Of a stretch of DNA of 18,170 bases, positions 1-6,980 are shown piece after piece. Within the stretch, counting starts at the first letter, position 1, and every line of letters starts with the position of its first letter. A program made the position numbers and the translations under genes. The stretch is from an uncultured Bacillota bacterium (GTDB lineage: Bacteria; Bacillota; Clostridia; Tissierellales; Tissierellaceae), in contig CALGAG010000011.1 of the NCBI GenBank assembly GCA_937951995.1, positions 1-18,170 of the forward strand. Reading direction: 5' to 3'. A model generated the notes under the pieces. That model saw only the letters and a list, made by a program, of their open reading frames with translations, was not told the DNA's origin and did not search any database.

Positions 1-359
1 GTAAATGTTGCTGCATCCTTTAGTCCTTGAAGGTCTACGCCTTTTTCCTCAAGTATTGATTTCAGTTCATCCCTCTTCTTAAGTACAAGCTTGATGCCCT
101 CAAAGAATCTGTCCTTGTCAAAGTTTGCATTTGTGATTGTCATAAACAGGCCTTCGATTATCAGTCTGTCCAGACCTTCCATTTTGTATCCGATCTCATC
201 AGCCTTAACTCCAACCTCTGACAGTCCCTTAAGTCCATATATCATAAGGTCCTGAAGATTTGCAACCTCACTTGTCTTTCCACACATTCCTACCTTTGTA
301 CATCCTTTTCCACCAGCGGCTTCCTGACACTGATAGCAAAACATTTGATTCTCAGCCAT
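1..359 (-). CDS. hcp: Hybrid cluster protein (Hcp, hydroxylamine/NO reductase), N-terminal part
   Basis: This is the first ~119 residues of a hybrid cluster (prismane) protein; the rest lies beyond the left edge. The N-terminus carries the [4Fe-4S] ligand pattern C8-x2-C11-x8-C20-x5-C26 (FCYQCQEAAGGKGCTKVGMCGK region), the spacing of class I Hcp from Desulfovibrio and clostridia rather than the longer spacing of the E. coli type. The conserved block NLQDLMIYGLKGLS follows. Hcp is a cytoplasmic enzyme that reduces NO (and hydroxylamine in vitro) at an Fe-S-O hybrid cluster, and it is induced by nitrosative stress. The start at 359 is set by an AGGAGG site about 8 bases upstream. The gene has its own promoter with a palindromic operator and sits downstream of the terminator of the iron operon. 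The family call is very secure; cluster ligands further in cannot be seen. Confidence 0.96.
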   Translation of the reverse strand, partial: MAENQMFCYQCQEAAGGKGCTKVGMCGKTSEVANLQDLMIYGLKGLSEVGVKADEIGYKMEGLDRLIIEGLFMTITNANFDKDRFFEGIKLVLKKRDELKSILEEKGVDLQGLKDAATF

Positions 360-410
360 ATTATCAATTCCTCCTAAAAAATATTCTCTCTGATGTTACT
401 CACAAGGTCT

Positions 411-416
411 ATTATA
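411..416 (-). promoter_or_regulatory. -10 box of the hcp promoter
   Basis: Read on the minus strand this is a perfect TATAAT. Seventeen bases upstream there is no good -35 hexamer (CGGATA), as expected of an activator-dependent promoter. The predicted transcription start is near 404, giving a leader of about 45 bases before the hcp ATG. Confidence 0.7.
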
Positions 417-438
417 GGTGGAATACATAAATATATCC

Positions 439-452
439 GTAACACTTGTTAC
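439..452. promoter_or_regulatory. Palindromic operator GTAACA-N2-TGTTAC upstream of hcp
   Basis: This is a perfect 6-2-6 palindrome, GTAACACTTGTTAC. Its centre (445.5) is 29.5 bases upstream of the first base of the -10 box, that is about -41.5, the position used by CRP/FNR-family class II activators. The same palindrome recurs at 8284-8297. By family knowledge hcp genes are often controlled by the CRP/FNR-like regulator HcpR, so HcpR is the leading candidate. No such regulator gene is in the window. Confidence 0.75.
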
Positions 453-460
453 CAATGGTT

Positions 461-513
461 GAAAAAGGAGTGAAAATTCCCCATACTCTTGAATATGGGG
501 AATTTTCACTCCT
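461..513 (-). terminator. Rho-independent terminator of the siderophore operon
   Basis: The arms 466-485 and 494-513 form an uninterrupted 20-bp stem around an 8-base loop. On the minus strand the stem is followed by TTTTT (465-461). The stem starts inside the stop codon of the lipoprotein gene (512-514). On the plus strand no T-run follows, so it works in one direction. It insulates hcp from read-through of the iron operon. Confidence 0.92.
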
Positions 514-1453
514 ATTCTATGGCTGAAGTTATTTCATTTATCATCTTCTCGGTACTTCCAATTCCCCCTGCACCTACATACCAGACGTGGGCATCCAGAT
601 AGATTATCTTGCCTTCAGCATAGGCTCTTGTCATACCAATTATTTCATTATCCATGACGCTCTTGGCAGATACTTCTCCCCCGGCAACCGCTGCCCGGTC
701 CATAACAAATATGTACTCAGGGTCGATTTGCTGAATATACTCGAAGGTAATCTTCTGACCATGTGTTGAGCTTTCAATCTCCCTGTCAGCTGCAGGGATT
801 CCAAATTCCTCATGTAGTACTCCAAATCTTGAACCTTCCCCATAAACGCTAAGGTTCCCATCATTAGCCATCACAAACAGTCCGTTCTCGACCCTATCAC
901 TTGCAATCTCATTTAGGTACTGGATGGAGCTCTCAATATCATCAACCTTTTCATCAACCATCTCTTTCTTGTCAAATATTTGACCCAATATATTCAGGTT
1001 ATTCCTTAATGACTCAAGGTATTCACCATTGTCCATTGGCATATATACAGTTGGTGCGATTCTTGCAAAATCATCATACATGTCCACTTGTCTGCCGGAT
1101 ACTATTATCAGGTCTGGAGAGGCTTCATAGATCACCTCAAAGTTTGGTTCCTTGAGTGTTCCAGCATCTATATATTCCATTCCGCCAAACTCACCTAGAT
1201 GGGCAGGCAGCGATTGCTTTGGAAGGGCTATTACTTCTATTCCCAGTTCCTTCATTGAGTCCAGGATCCCATAATCAAACACAACCACCCTTTCAGGATT
1301 CAAGGCAACAGTTGTATCTCCCAGCTCATGACTTATTGTTACGGTCTTGACACCAGTTGCACCTTCAGCCTCAGGGGATGCTGAACAGCCCATTGCTCCA
1401 ATTGCAAGGACCACTGCCATAATTGATAAAAACATACTTTTAACATTTTTCAT
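512..1453 (-). CDS. yclQ: Ferric-siderophore ABC transporter, substrate-binding lipoprotein (YclQ/FatB/CeuE type)
   Basis: The 313-residue product is an extracytoplasmic binding protein for an iron-siderophore complex, anchored to the outer face of the membrane. It has a hydrophobic signal at residues ~7-22 and a lipobox ending GAMGC with C23 as the lipidated residue. The mature part has the two-lobed periplasmic-binding-protein 2 fold of the Fe-siderophore family, with recognisable blocks such as NPERVVVFDYGILDSMKELG, ASPDLIIVSGRQ and a C-terminal VGAGGIGSTEKMI. Length and motifs fit YclQ, CeuE and FatB, which bind petrobactin or catecholate siderophores; the exact ligand cannot be told. AAGGAGTG precedes the ATG by 7 bases. 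It is the last gene of the operon, 26 bases after the ATPase gene, and ends in a strong terminator. Iron (Fur) control is inferred from the operator at the operon head. Confidence 0.92.
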   Translation of the reverse strand: MKNVKSMFLSIMAVVLAIGAMGCSASPEAEGATGVKTVTISHELGDTTVALNPERVVVFDYGILDSMKELGIEVIALPKQSLPAHLGEFGGMEYIDAGTLKEPNFEVIYEASPDLIIVSGRQVDMYDDFARIAPTVYMPMDNGEYLESLRNNLNILGQIFDKKEMVDEKVDDIESSIQYLNEIASDRVENGLFVMANDGNLSVYGEGSRFGVLHEEFGIPAADREIESSTHGQKITFEYIQQIDPEYIFVMDRAAVAGGEVSAKSVMDNEIIGMTRAYAEGKIIYLDAHVWYVGAGGIGSTEKMINEITSAIE

Positions 1454-1479
1454 TAATCATTCACTCCTTAATTGTTAAG

Positions 1480-2235
1480 TTAGAAATATACGCAAAGATT
1501 CATATTGTTCATTCGTGTCACTTGAAAATCCATATCATAAATCTGTCCAAGGGAATGGGAATTGATTATCTTGTCTGTTTCCCCTTCCTCCATCAGTCTC
1601 CCATCCTTCATAGCCACAACACGGTCCGAGTAACAGGATGCAAAGTTGATGTCGTGTATTACTATCGCTATGGTCTTATCCAAATCCCTTACCAGCTTTT
1701 TCAGCATTCTCATTATTTCAACGGCATGCTTCATATCCAGGTTGTTCAGTGGCTCATCAAGAAGTATGTAGTCAGTGTCCTGGGCAATAACCATTGCTAT
1801 GTATGCCCGTTGCCTCTGACCACCACTAAGCTGATCCAGATACTTGTGTTGGATATCTTCAAGCTTCATGTACTCAATTGCCCTGTCAATGAAATCCTTA
1901 TCCTCTTTTGTCAATCTTCCCTTGCTGTGGGGGAATCTTCCAAAGCTTACAAGTTCACGGATGGTCAGTCTTACATTCATATGGTTTGACTGTCTTAGTA
2001 TGGAAACCTTTTTTGCCAGCTCGTCACTATCCCAATCCGTCAGACTCCTTCCTTCAATCAGGACCTGGCCCCTATCCTGATTCACAAGTCTGCTTACAAC
2101 CGAAAGCAGGGTGCTCTTTCCGGCACCATTTGGTCCGATAAAGGATGTTATCTTACCCTTCTCGATTGTAGTACTTACATCGTCTAGAACCCTCAATTTA
2201 CCGTAGTTCTTTTCAATTCCTCTTATTTCAATCAT
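1480..2235 (-). CDS. yclP: Ferric-siderophore ABC transporter, ATP-binding protein (YclP type)
   Basis: This 251-residue ATPase powers the iron-siderophore importer from the cytoplasmic side. All ABC motifs are intact: Walker A GPNGAGKST (34-42), Q-loop in LRQSNH (~79-84), signature LSGGQ (136-140), Walker B YILLDEP (156-162) and the switch histidine in IVIHDIN. The length is normal for the FepC/FecE family. The ATG (2233-2235) overlaps the end of the preceding permease gene by four bases (ATGA), so the two are translationally coupled. The lipoprotein gene follows 26 bases downstream. The gene order permease-permease-ATPase-lipoprotein equals that of B. subtilis yclNOPQ, the petrobactin importer. 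Function is secure at the level of iron-siderophore uptake; the precise siderophore is not. Confidence 0.94.
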   Translation of the reverse strand: MIEIRGIEKNYGKLRVLDDVSTTIEKGKITSFIGPNGAGKSTLLSVVSRLVNQDRGQVLIEGRSLTDWDSDELAKKVSILRQSNHMNVRLTIRELVSFGRFPHSKGRLTKEDKDFIDRAIEYMKLEDIQHKYLDQLSGGQRQRAYIAMVIAQDTDYILLDEPLNNLDMKHAVEIMRMLKKLVRDLDKTIAIVIHDINFASCYSDRVVAMKDGRLMEEGETDKIINSHSLGQIYDMDFQVTRMNNMNLCVYF

Positions 2236-3185
2236 CCCACACTCTCCTTTAATAAAAGTTTAATAAAGTAAATTCCTCCCACAAAATTTATTATTACACT
2301 GATTGGTGTTGAAAAGTTAAGAACCCTTTCAACCATAAGCTGGCCCCCGACAAGAAACAGTATTCCCAATAGTATTGAACCAGTGATGAGTTCCCTGTGC
2401 CTAAAGGTGTTCAGCATCTCCCTTGCCAGGTTCACAACCAGCATCCCCAGAAATGTGATAGGTCCAACCAGGGCAGTTGATACAGAGACAAGTAATGATA
2501 CTGTAAATAGCATCCTCCTTATAGTCCTGTCGTAGTCAACACCAAGGTTTATGGCATTATCCCTGCCCAGTGTCAGCACATCCCAAAGGGCTGTATCCTT
2601 CAATGTCAAGGACAATGCTCCTATGGTTATAACCATGGCTACAATCAGAATGTCTGTATTTACCCTGTTGAAGCTGGCAAACATCCTGTCCTGGACGTGC
2701 ATGAACTCGTTTGGGTCTATCACCATCTGCATAAAGGACGAAAGACTTGAAAAAAGTGTACCCATTATTATTCCCACAAGCAGCAGTTTCATAATATTGC
2801 CTGACTCCCTTTGGAGGAGGAGCTTGAAAAGCAGTGTCGAGAACAGAACCATAAGTATAACGGTGATAAAAAAGTTCAGATTCCTATCAACTGCTACCCT
2901 GCTTGTGGATCCAAATGTGAATATTACAAAGGTTTGGAGTAGCATATACAGGCTGTCAAGCCCCAGAACACTTGGGGTCAATATCCTGTTGTTGCTGACT
3001 GTCTGGAAAAGCAGGGATGAATAGCCTATTGCAGCTCCTGTAATTGCAATGGCTGCAACCTTGGGTAACCTTGTCTGGATGAAAAACCTCCAATTTGTTG
3101 GACCTAGTCCCCAGAACACAAATGCCAATGTCATCGCTAAAGAAATCAGTGTAAGTATTACAATCTTTCTCTTATTGTCCATCAT
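2232..3185 (-). CDS. yclO: Ferric-siderophore ABC transporter, permease (YclO type)
   Basis: The 317-residue product is a FecCD-type integral membrane permease with many hydrophobic segments, about 8-10 helices by eye. It starts with the helix IVILTLISLAMTLAFVFWGL. The conserved FecCD blocks PKVAAIAITGAAIGYSSLLFQ and GPITFLGMLVVNLAREM are present; the latter corresponds to the G-P-x-x-F-x-G motif next to the coupling helix. It pairs with the upstream permease as a heterodimer through which the iron-siderophore crosses the membrane. Its ATG overlaps the stop of the preceding gene by four bases (3182-3185), and GGGGGG lies 6 bases upstream. The length equals YclO-type homologues. Nothing is broken. 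Confidence 0.93.
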   Translation of the reverse strand: MMDNKRKIVILTLISLAMTLAFVFWGLGPTNWRFFIQTRLPKVAAIAITGAAIGYSSLLFQTVSNNRILTPSVLGLDSLYMLLQTFVIFTFGSTSRVAVDRNLNFFITVILMVLFSTLLFKLLLQRESGNIMKLLLVGIIMGTLFSSLSSFMQMVIDPNEFMHVQDRMFASFNRVNTDILIVAMVITIGALSLTLKDTALWDVLTLGRDNAINLGVDYDRTIRRMLFTVSLLVSVSTALVGPITFLGMLVVNLAREMLNTFRHRELITGSILLGILFLVGGQLMVERVLNFSTPISVIINFVGGIYFIKLLLKESVG

Positions 3186-4129
3186 CTATCCCCCCTCAAT
3201 AGCAGGTAGAGGAAGATCATACTACCCATCACTCCCACAGTCAGGCTTATGGAAACCTCGTAGGGATAAATGACCAGTCTTCCGAGAATATCCGCAAACA
3301 GGAGAAAAGCACTGCCTGACAAGGCAACAATCCAGATGTTACCCTTCATGTTATCCCCCCTGTAAAGGGTCACCAGGTTTGGTATAATCAATCCCAGAAA
3401 AGGAATTCTTCCTACTGTTACGATTACAGTTGCCGATATCAGGGCAACAATTGTGACACCAATATTCACAACTGTCTTGTAGTTCAAGCCCAAATTCAAT
3501 GCAAAGTCCTCACCCATACCCGCAACAGTGAACCTGTCGGCATATTTCCATGCCACTATCAATAAAGGTATGCTTATGTACAAGAGCTCAAACCGACCCT
3601 TCATAATCATTGAAAAGTCTCCCTGTAGCCATGAATTCACATTCTGCACCAGGTCGTATCTGTATGCAAGAAAGGTTGTAAAGGATTCTATTATGCTACC
3701 TAGCATTATCCCCACCAATGGAATGAAAACAGTATTCTTGATCTTAATCCTATCAAGAAGTCTCATAAAAACCATTGTCCCTCCAACCGCAAACACAAAA
3801 GATAAACTCATCTTCCACAATGTGCCTGCTCCTGGAATGAGAATCATACCTACCAGTATCCCCAATCTTGATGAGTCCACAGTGGCTGCAGTGGTTGGTG
3901 ATACAAACTTATTCCTGCTTATCTGCTGCATGATAAGTCCTGCTATGCTCATGCCCATCCCAGCTATTATGATACTTGCCAATCTTGGAATCCTGCTTAT
4001 CAGAAGAAGCTCCACCTTGGAGTCCTCCAGAAGCAAGATATCCATTGCTGTAATATCCCCAGCTCCAATAAATAGTGATGCCAAAGATAGCATTACCAAT
4101 AGGAGTAAAACAATAAACTTATTCATCAT
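3182..4129 (-). CDS. yclN: Ferric-siderophore ABC transporter, permease (YclN type)
   Basis: This is the first gene of the iron operon, a 315-residue FecCD-family permease that pairs with the next one. The N-terminal helix FIVLLLLVMLSLASLFIGAG is followed by the family blocks RIPRLASIIIAGMGMSIAGL (permease N-motif R-x-P-R) and GRIPFLGLIIPNLVTLYRGD (the coupling-helix region). Two ATG codons occur in a row (4129 and 4126), with a modest GGATG site upstream; I keep the first. The leader of about 60 bases contains a Fur-box-like sequence next to the probable promoter, so iron repression of the whole operon is likely. The AraC-type regulator is divergent from it. The family assignment is secure. 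Confidence 0.93.
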   Translation of the reverse strand: MMNKFIVLLLLVMLSLASLFIGAGDITAMDILLLEDSKVELLLISRIPRLASIIIAGMGMSIAGLIMQQISRNKFVSPTTAATVDSSRLGILVGMILIPGAGTLWKMSLSFVFAVGGTMVFMRLLDRIKIKNTVFIPLVGIMLGSIIESFTTFLAYRYDLVQNVNSWLQGDFSMIMKGRFELLYISIPLLIVAWKYADRFTVAGMGEDFALNLGLNYKTVVNIGVTIVALISATVIVTVGRIPFLGLIIPNLVTLYRGDNMKGNIWIVALSGSAFLLFADILGRLVIYPYEVSISLTVGVMGSMIFLYLLLRGDR

Positions 4130-4184
4130 ATCATCCGTTCTATGTAAAGTGGTTGAAGCTTGTGACCATATATGCTATATTGTT

Positions 4185-4203
4185 GATATTGATAATCACT
4201 CTC
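4185..4203. promoter_or_regulatory. Fur-box-like operator between the iron operon and the AraC gene
   Basis: The 19 bases match the classical Fur box (GATAATGATAATCATTATC) at 16 of 19 positions, and the 7-1-7 core TGATAAT-N-ATTATCA at 13 of 15. On the minus strand its TTATCA lies 17 bases before TATATG, so it would cover a plausible -35 of the yclN promoter. It lies about 90 bases before the divergent AraC gene and may affect that gene too. By family knowledge Fur represses with iron. Confidence 0.78.
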
Positions 4204-4291
4204 ATTAATATACCATGGCAATCCACCTTAGGTTTAAACAATCTTTGGATTTCTTACAAAATATTTCACATAATTCAGGAGGTACACAATA

Positions 4292-5011
4292 ATGTTCCAA
4301 ACACATATGACTGAAGTCATAACTAAATTCAATATTGCAACTGGAATTCCAATATCCCTGTACTCAGCAGAATTGGAACTTCTAGATCAAAGGGGCCTTT
4401 CAAAAAGTGATGAGTTGTCGATGGAGGAATTCACTATGGGCAAACTATCCAGGCTGATAGGAAATGGGAACCATGAATCATACATACCTTTGGATATGAA
4501 GCTTTATCTGGTATGTGTACCAGTGGAGGGTGATAAGAGTAATGGCTACTATGCACTAGGGCCTTCCACCTGTTCCAAGGGGGTTTACTCCTGGGCCAGG
4601 TACCTGCCCAGGGCTTTGATGCCTAATCTCATTGCTCTGTTGCGAAGCTTTGAGAACGACTATTCGCTTACAGGAGTACAAAGGTGCCAGGGATTTAGCC
4701 TTCATGTAAACAGGGCAGACCATTACATAAGCGCAAATTACCATGAAAAAATCACATTGGATGATATTTCAACCTATCTTGGCTTAGACAGGACATATTT
4801 CTCAAGTCTATACAAAAAAGAGACTGGCAAGTCCTTCACACAGTCTCTCAATGATTATAGAATTGAAAAAAGCAAGAGCCTTCTCCTGGATGGAAATTCC
4901 TCCATTATGGATATAGCTCTTGCCGTAGGTTTTTCAAATCAAAACTACTTTAATTCAGTTTTTAAAAGTATAACTGGCTTAACACCATCAGAATTCAGAA
5001 ATGGGAATTAA
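4292..5011 (+). CDS. AraC-family transcriptional regulator
   Basis: This 239-residue DNA-binding regulator has a typical AraC double helix-turn-helix at the C-terminus (residues ~147-237). Helix-turn-helix 1 is around ITLDDISTYLGLDRTYFSSL, and the second around DIALAVGFSNQNYFNSVFK with the conserved ending GLTPSEFR. The N-terminal ~145 residues are a short effector domain I cannot assign; it resembles the sensory part of clostridial AraC regulators and contains three cysteines (LVCVP, STCSKG, QRCQG). An AGGAGG site (4277-4282) precedes the ATG by 9 bases. Being divergent from the yclNOPQ-type operon it probably activates siderophore uptake, as AraC proteins such as Btr do in Bacillus; that is inference. 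Its stop codon overlaps the stop of the convergent zinc-ribbon gene by four bases, and no terminator lies between them. Confidence 0.9.
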   Translation: MFQTHMTEVITKFNIATGIPISLYSAELELLDQRGLSKSDELSMEEFTMGKLSRLIGNGNHESYIPLDMKLYLVCVPVEGDKSNGYYALGPSTCSKGVYSWARYLPRALMPNLIALLRSFENDYSLTGVQRCQGFSLHVNRADHYISANYHEKITLDDISTYLGLDRTYFSSLYKKETGKSFTQSLNDYRIEKSKSLLLDGNSSIMDIALAVGFSNQNYFNSVFKSITGLTPSEFRNGN

Positions 5012-5250
5012 TAATTCTTCCCAGCTGCCTTGATCCTTTCAGGATATGCTGTTGAACATGGTGTCACTCCATACACCATTTCACAGCTTGGGCATTTTGT
5101 TTCTAGGTGGGTCATTTCAAAGTCGCTGCCACACTCGATGCAATTAATTGTAACTCCTGGTGGCATGGGTCTAGTGTTAAAGCCCATCGCCCTAATCTTG
5201 TCCACCACTGCCTTACCACTTCCAAAACTTCCTGTACATCCGTCATGCAT
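5008..5250 (-). CDS. Small zinc-ribbon-like protein, conserved, unknown function
   Basis: This is an 80-residue soluble protein and the last gene of the DUF1858/GTPase/ABC operon. Residues 37-40 (CIEC) and 53-56 (CPSC) form a CxxC-x12-CxxC pair typical of a zinc ribbon or rubredoxin-like knuckle. C65 (VYGVTPC) and C5 are additional cysteines that could bind a metal or act in redox chemistry. The N-terminal half holds the motif GSGKAVVDKIRAMGFNTRPM, with a G-x-G-S-G-K loop too short to be a real nucleotide-binding fold. GGAGG lies 9 bases before the ATG, a good signal that argues for a real gene. The spacing from the ATPase gene is 43 bases. I recall similar small proteins in anaerobes but know no function. 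A role as metal or cluster carrier for the operon is a guess from context. Confidence 0.8.
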   Translation of the reverse strand: MHDGCTGSFGSGKAVVDKIRAMGFNTRPMPPGVTINCIECGSDFEMTHLETKCPSCEMVYGVTPCSTAYPERIKAAGKNY

Positions 5251-5293
5251 AATATTATACCTCCTATTTTTTTCTTGGGTTCCAGCCTTTCCA

Positions 5294-6286
5294 CTATATG
5301 GTCAAAGATTCTCCATTCCTTAGATTTGATCTCATTTCCTGGATGTAGGTATCCATCTTTTCAAGCTTGTGGAGAATCTCCTTTTCCTCTTCTGTTGTTT
5401 CGATGATTTTTGCTATTCCACCGTTTCTTATGATTATCCTCTTGTCTGCAATAAGGGCAAGGGTTGGGTCATGGGTTGCCATAAGCACTATCTTGTCCTC
5501 GTCTATTAGCAGGTTAAGGGCCTTTCTCCTGTCTATGCCGGCATTCTCGATTTCATCAATCAGGACTATAGGCGAGGAACTAAGTATGGCCGTATCTGCA
5601 ATCATAAGCGCCCTAGATTGACCTCCACTCAATGCTGTAACAGGAGTGTCCAGCTGAAATTTCTCCCCTGCCAGGCTGTTCGCTGCCTTGATTATTCTTT
5701 CTATTGTACCTTCAATGTCCTCCACCAACCTGCTTTCAGCGTGAAGCTGAAGAAATTCCATCACAGTAAGGTCCATGACAAAGTTCATGTTCTGGGAAAG
5801 CTGTGCAACCAGCTTATTGTTGGATGAAAATCTCCATTTTTTGTCTGGAAGCTCATCGTTTATCAGGATGCTCCTTCCAGTTGGGGTATCATTCTGTGCA
5901 GTCCACTCAATGTCAGCCAGCAATCTTGACTTTCCTGATCCAGTTGGACCAACTATTGATATTACCTGTGATGTCTCGATTGTAAGTTCACTGAAGCCTT
6001 CAGGCTGTCCGGATTTGTCAAACCCAGGGAGTATTGTCAGTGACCTTACCCCAACCTCTTCCTTTATTCCCAGAAATTCCTTCATCTGGTTTATGAAAAC
6101 TTCAAGATTCTCCAAAAGCTCATCTTTGTCCATGGCCAGGTCTTCAACCTCTTCATGGGTGAATCCATCCAGGAATTCTGTAAACGTCTTCTCCTTGTGA
6201 TCTTCAATGTCCAGTTTGTTTTCAACAAAGTAGCTCATTGCAAAGGGATATTTCTCTAGTATCTGGTCTATTGTCATCTTATTCAT
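5294..6286 (-). CDS. Soluble ABC-type ATPase with N-terminal DUF1858-like domain
   Basis: The 330-residue product has two parts. Residues ~4-70 (TIDQILEKYPFAMSYFVENK onward) resemble DUF1858, the small helical domain also seen in the hybrid-cluster-associated redox disulfide family, but with no cysteines. Residues ~80-330 are an ABC ATPase with Walker A GPTGSGKS (113-120), Q-loop AQLSQNM (161-167), signature LSGGQ (219-223), Walker B VLIDE (241-245) and switch histidine in THD (271-273). There are no membrane segments and no partner permease, so it is probably not a transporter; SufC-like or metal-chaperone-like use of ATP is possible. It overlaps the GTPase stop. I chose the ATG at 6286, which follows GGTGAT and overlaps the TAA; ATGs at 6304 or 6277 are alternatives. 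Annotation as an ABC transporter ATP-binding protein would be misleading. Confidence 0.88.
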   Translation of the reverse strand: MNKMTIDQILEKYPFAMSYFVENKLDIEDHKEKTFTEFLDGFTHEEVEDLAMDKDELLENLEVFINQMKEFLGIKEEVGVRSLTILPGFDKSGQPEGFSELTIETSQVISIVGPTGSGKSRLLADIEWTAQNDTPTGRSILINDELPDKKWRFSSNNKLVAQLSQNMNFVMDLTVMEFLQLHAESRLVEDIEGTIERIIKAANSLAGEKFQLDTPVTALSGGQSRALMIADTAILSSSPIVLIDEIENAGIDRRKALNLLIDEDKIVLMATHDPTLALIADKRIIIRNGGIAKIIETTEEEKEILHKLEKMDTYIQEMRSNLRNGESLTI

Positions 6287-6980
6287 CCATATCACCCAGT
6301 TCAATCTTTCTCACATTTCCCATCTGGAAAGCCTCACCAATCCTGGTTTCTCCAAGACAGTATGAACAAAGTGCCGATGGCATGGGATACCGAAGCTCCA
6401 TTCCTGTTACTGTCTCAAGCCTTCGATCCTCATCATAGAGCAAGGTGCTCAGTTCAAAAGCTCCCTGACCTGTTAGGCCATTTATGTGCATGGTCATGGC
6501 CTTTGGGTTTACTGAGTTTACCTTTGAAGCAAAGACCTCCCTTTCCGCCTGGGATACAATATCCCCCTTTGTTATTACAACAATATCTGCAGCCTTTAGC
6601 ATTGGCCCGATCTTCTTGGGTGTATTTATGCCAGAAAGGTTGTCTATTACACATACTCCCTTAATTTCCTTGATGTATGGTGAACACCTGTTGCATAGTC
6701 CGGCGGATTCTGTTATTAGAAGGTCCAGGCCTGTTTTCCTTCCCCATTGCACTACCTCCTCAATGTTTGAGGCAAAGTAGTGGTCTGGGCAAAGTGCTCC
6801 TGAAAGTCCCTTCTTGACAGGTATTCCCGCCTTTTCATAAAGTATGTCATCATCTGTACTTAGGCAGTCGAACTTAACAACCCCCACCTGAAGGTCTCTT
6901 TTTCTCATTGCTTCAATTGTCTTTAGTATAATACTGGTCTTCCCCGATGAGGGAGGTCCAGAAAATATCACTAGATTCAT
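6279..6980 (-). CDS. HypB/CobW-like GTP-binding protein with CxxC motifs
   Basis: This 233-residue P-loop GTPase belongs to the SIMIBI/G3E-like class that contains the metallochaperones HypB, UreG and CobW. The P-loop is GPPSSGKT (8-15), the switch/G3 region LLITESAGLCNRCSP (88-101) corresponds to the HypB ENxGNLxCP element, and the G4-like motif is ITKGD (136-140). Cysteines cluster at 96 and 99 (CNRC, in the switch), 110, and 205 and 208 (CSYC), so nucleotide state could be coupled to metal or Fe-S binding. The ATG directly abuts the stop of the solute-binding-like gene (TAGATG), and the 3' end overlaps the ATPase gene, indicating tight co-translation. It is likely a cluster- or metal-delivery GTPase for a target enzyme; Hcp is my candidate from shared regulation. 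It is not hypB itself, since no hydrogenase genes are nearby. Confidence 0.86.
   Translation of the reverse strand: MNLVIFSGPPSSGKTSIILKTIEAMRKRDLQVGVVKFDCLSTDDDILYEKAGIPVKKGLSGALCPDHYFASNIEEVVQWGRKTGLDLLITESAGLCNRCSPYIKEIKGVCVIDNLSGINTPKKIGPMLKAADIVVITKGDIVSQAEREVFASKVNSVNPKAMTMHINGLTGQGAFELSTLLYDEDRRLETVTGMELRYPMPSALCSYCLGETRIGEAFQMGNVRKIELGDMDE

Noticed and set aside
3528..4208. Long plus-strand open frame (226 codons) opposite the yclN-type permease gene
   Set aside because: It is antisense to a clear FecCD permease, has no ribosome-binding site and its product has no recognisable motif. Open frames opposite hydrophobic genes are common.
4556..4744. Short minus-strand frame within the AraC gene
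   Set aside because: Antisense, no start signal and no family features.
5003..5022. Possible terminator between the AraC and zinc-ribbon genes
   Set aside because: The inverted repeat has only about five outer pairs, an AT-rich interior and no T-run on either strand.
5775..6200. Plus-strand open frame of 141 codons opposite the ABC ATPase
   Set aside because: It is a shadow of a gene with all ABC motifs; no start signal and serine-rich low-complexity translation.
6279..6980. HypB for hydrogenase maturation
   Set aside because: No hyp or hydrogenase genes are nearby, it lacks a His-rich nickel region, and it has CxxC pairs HypB does not have at these places.
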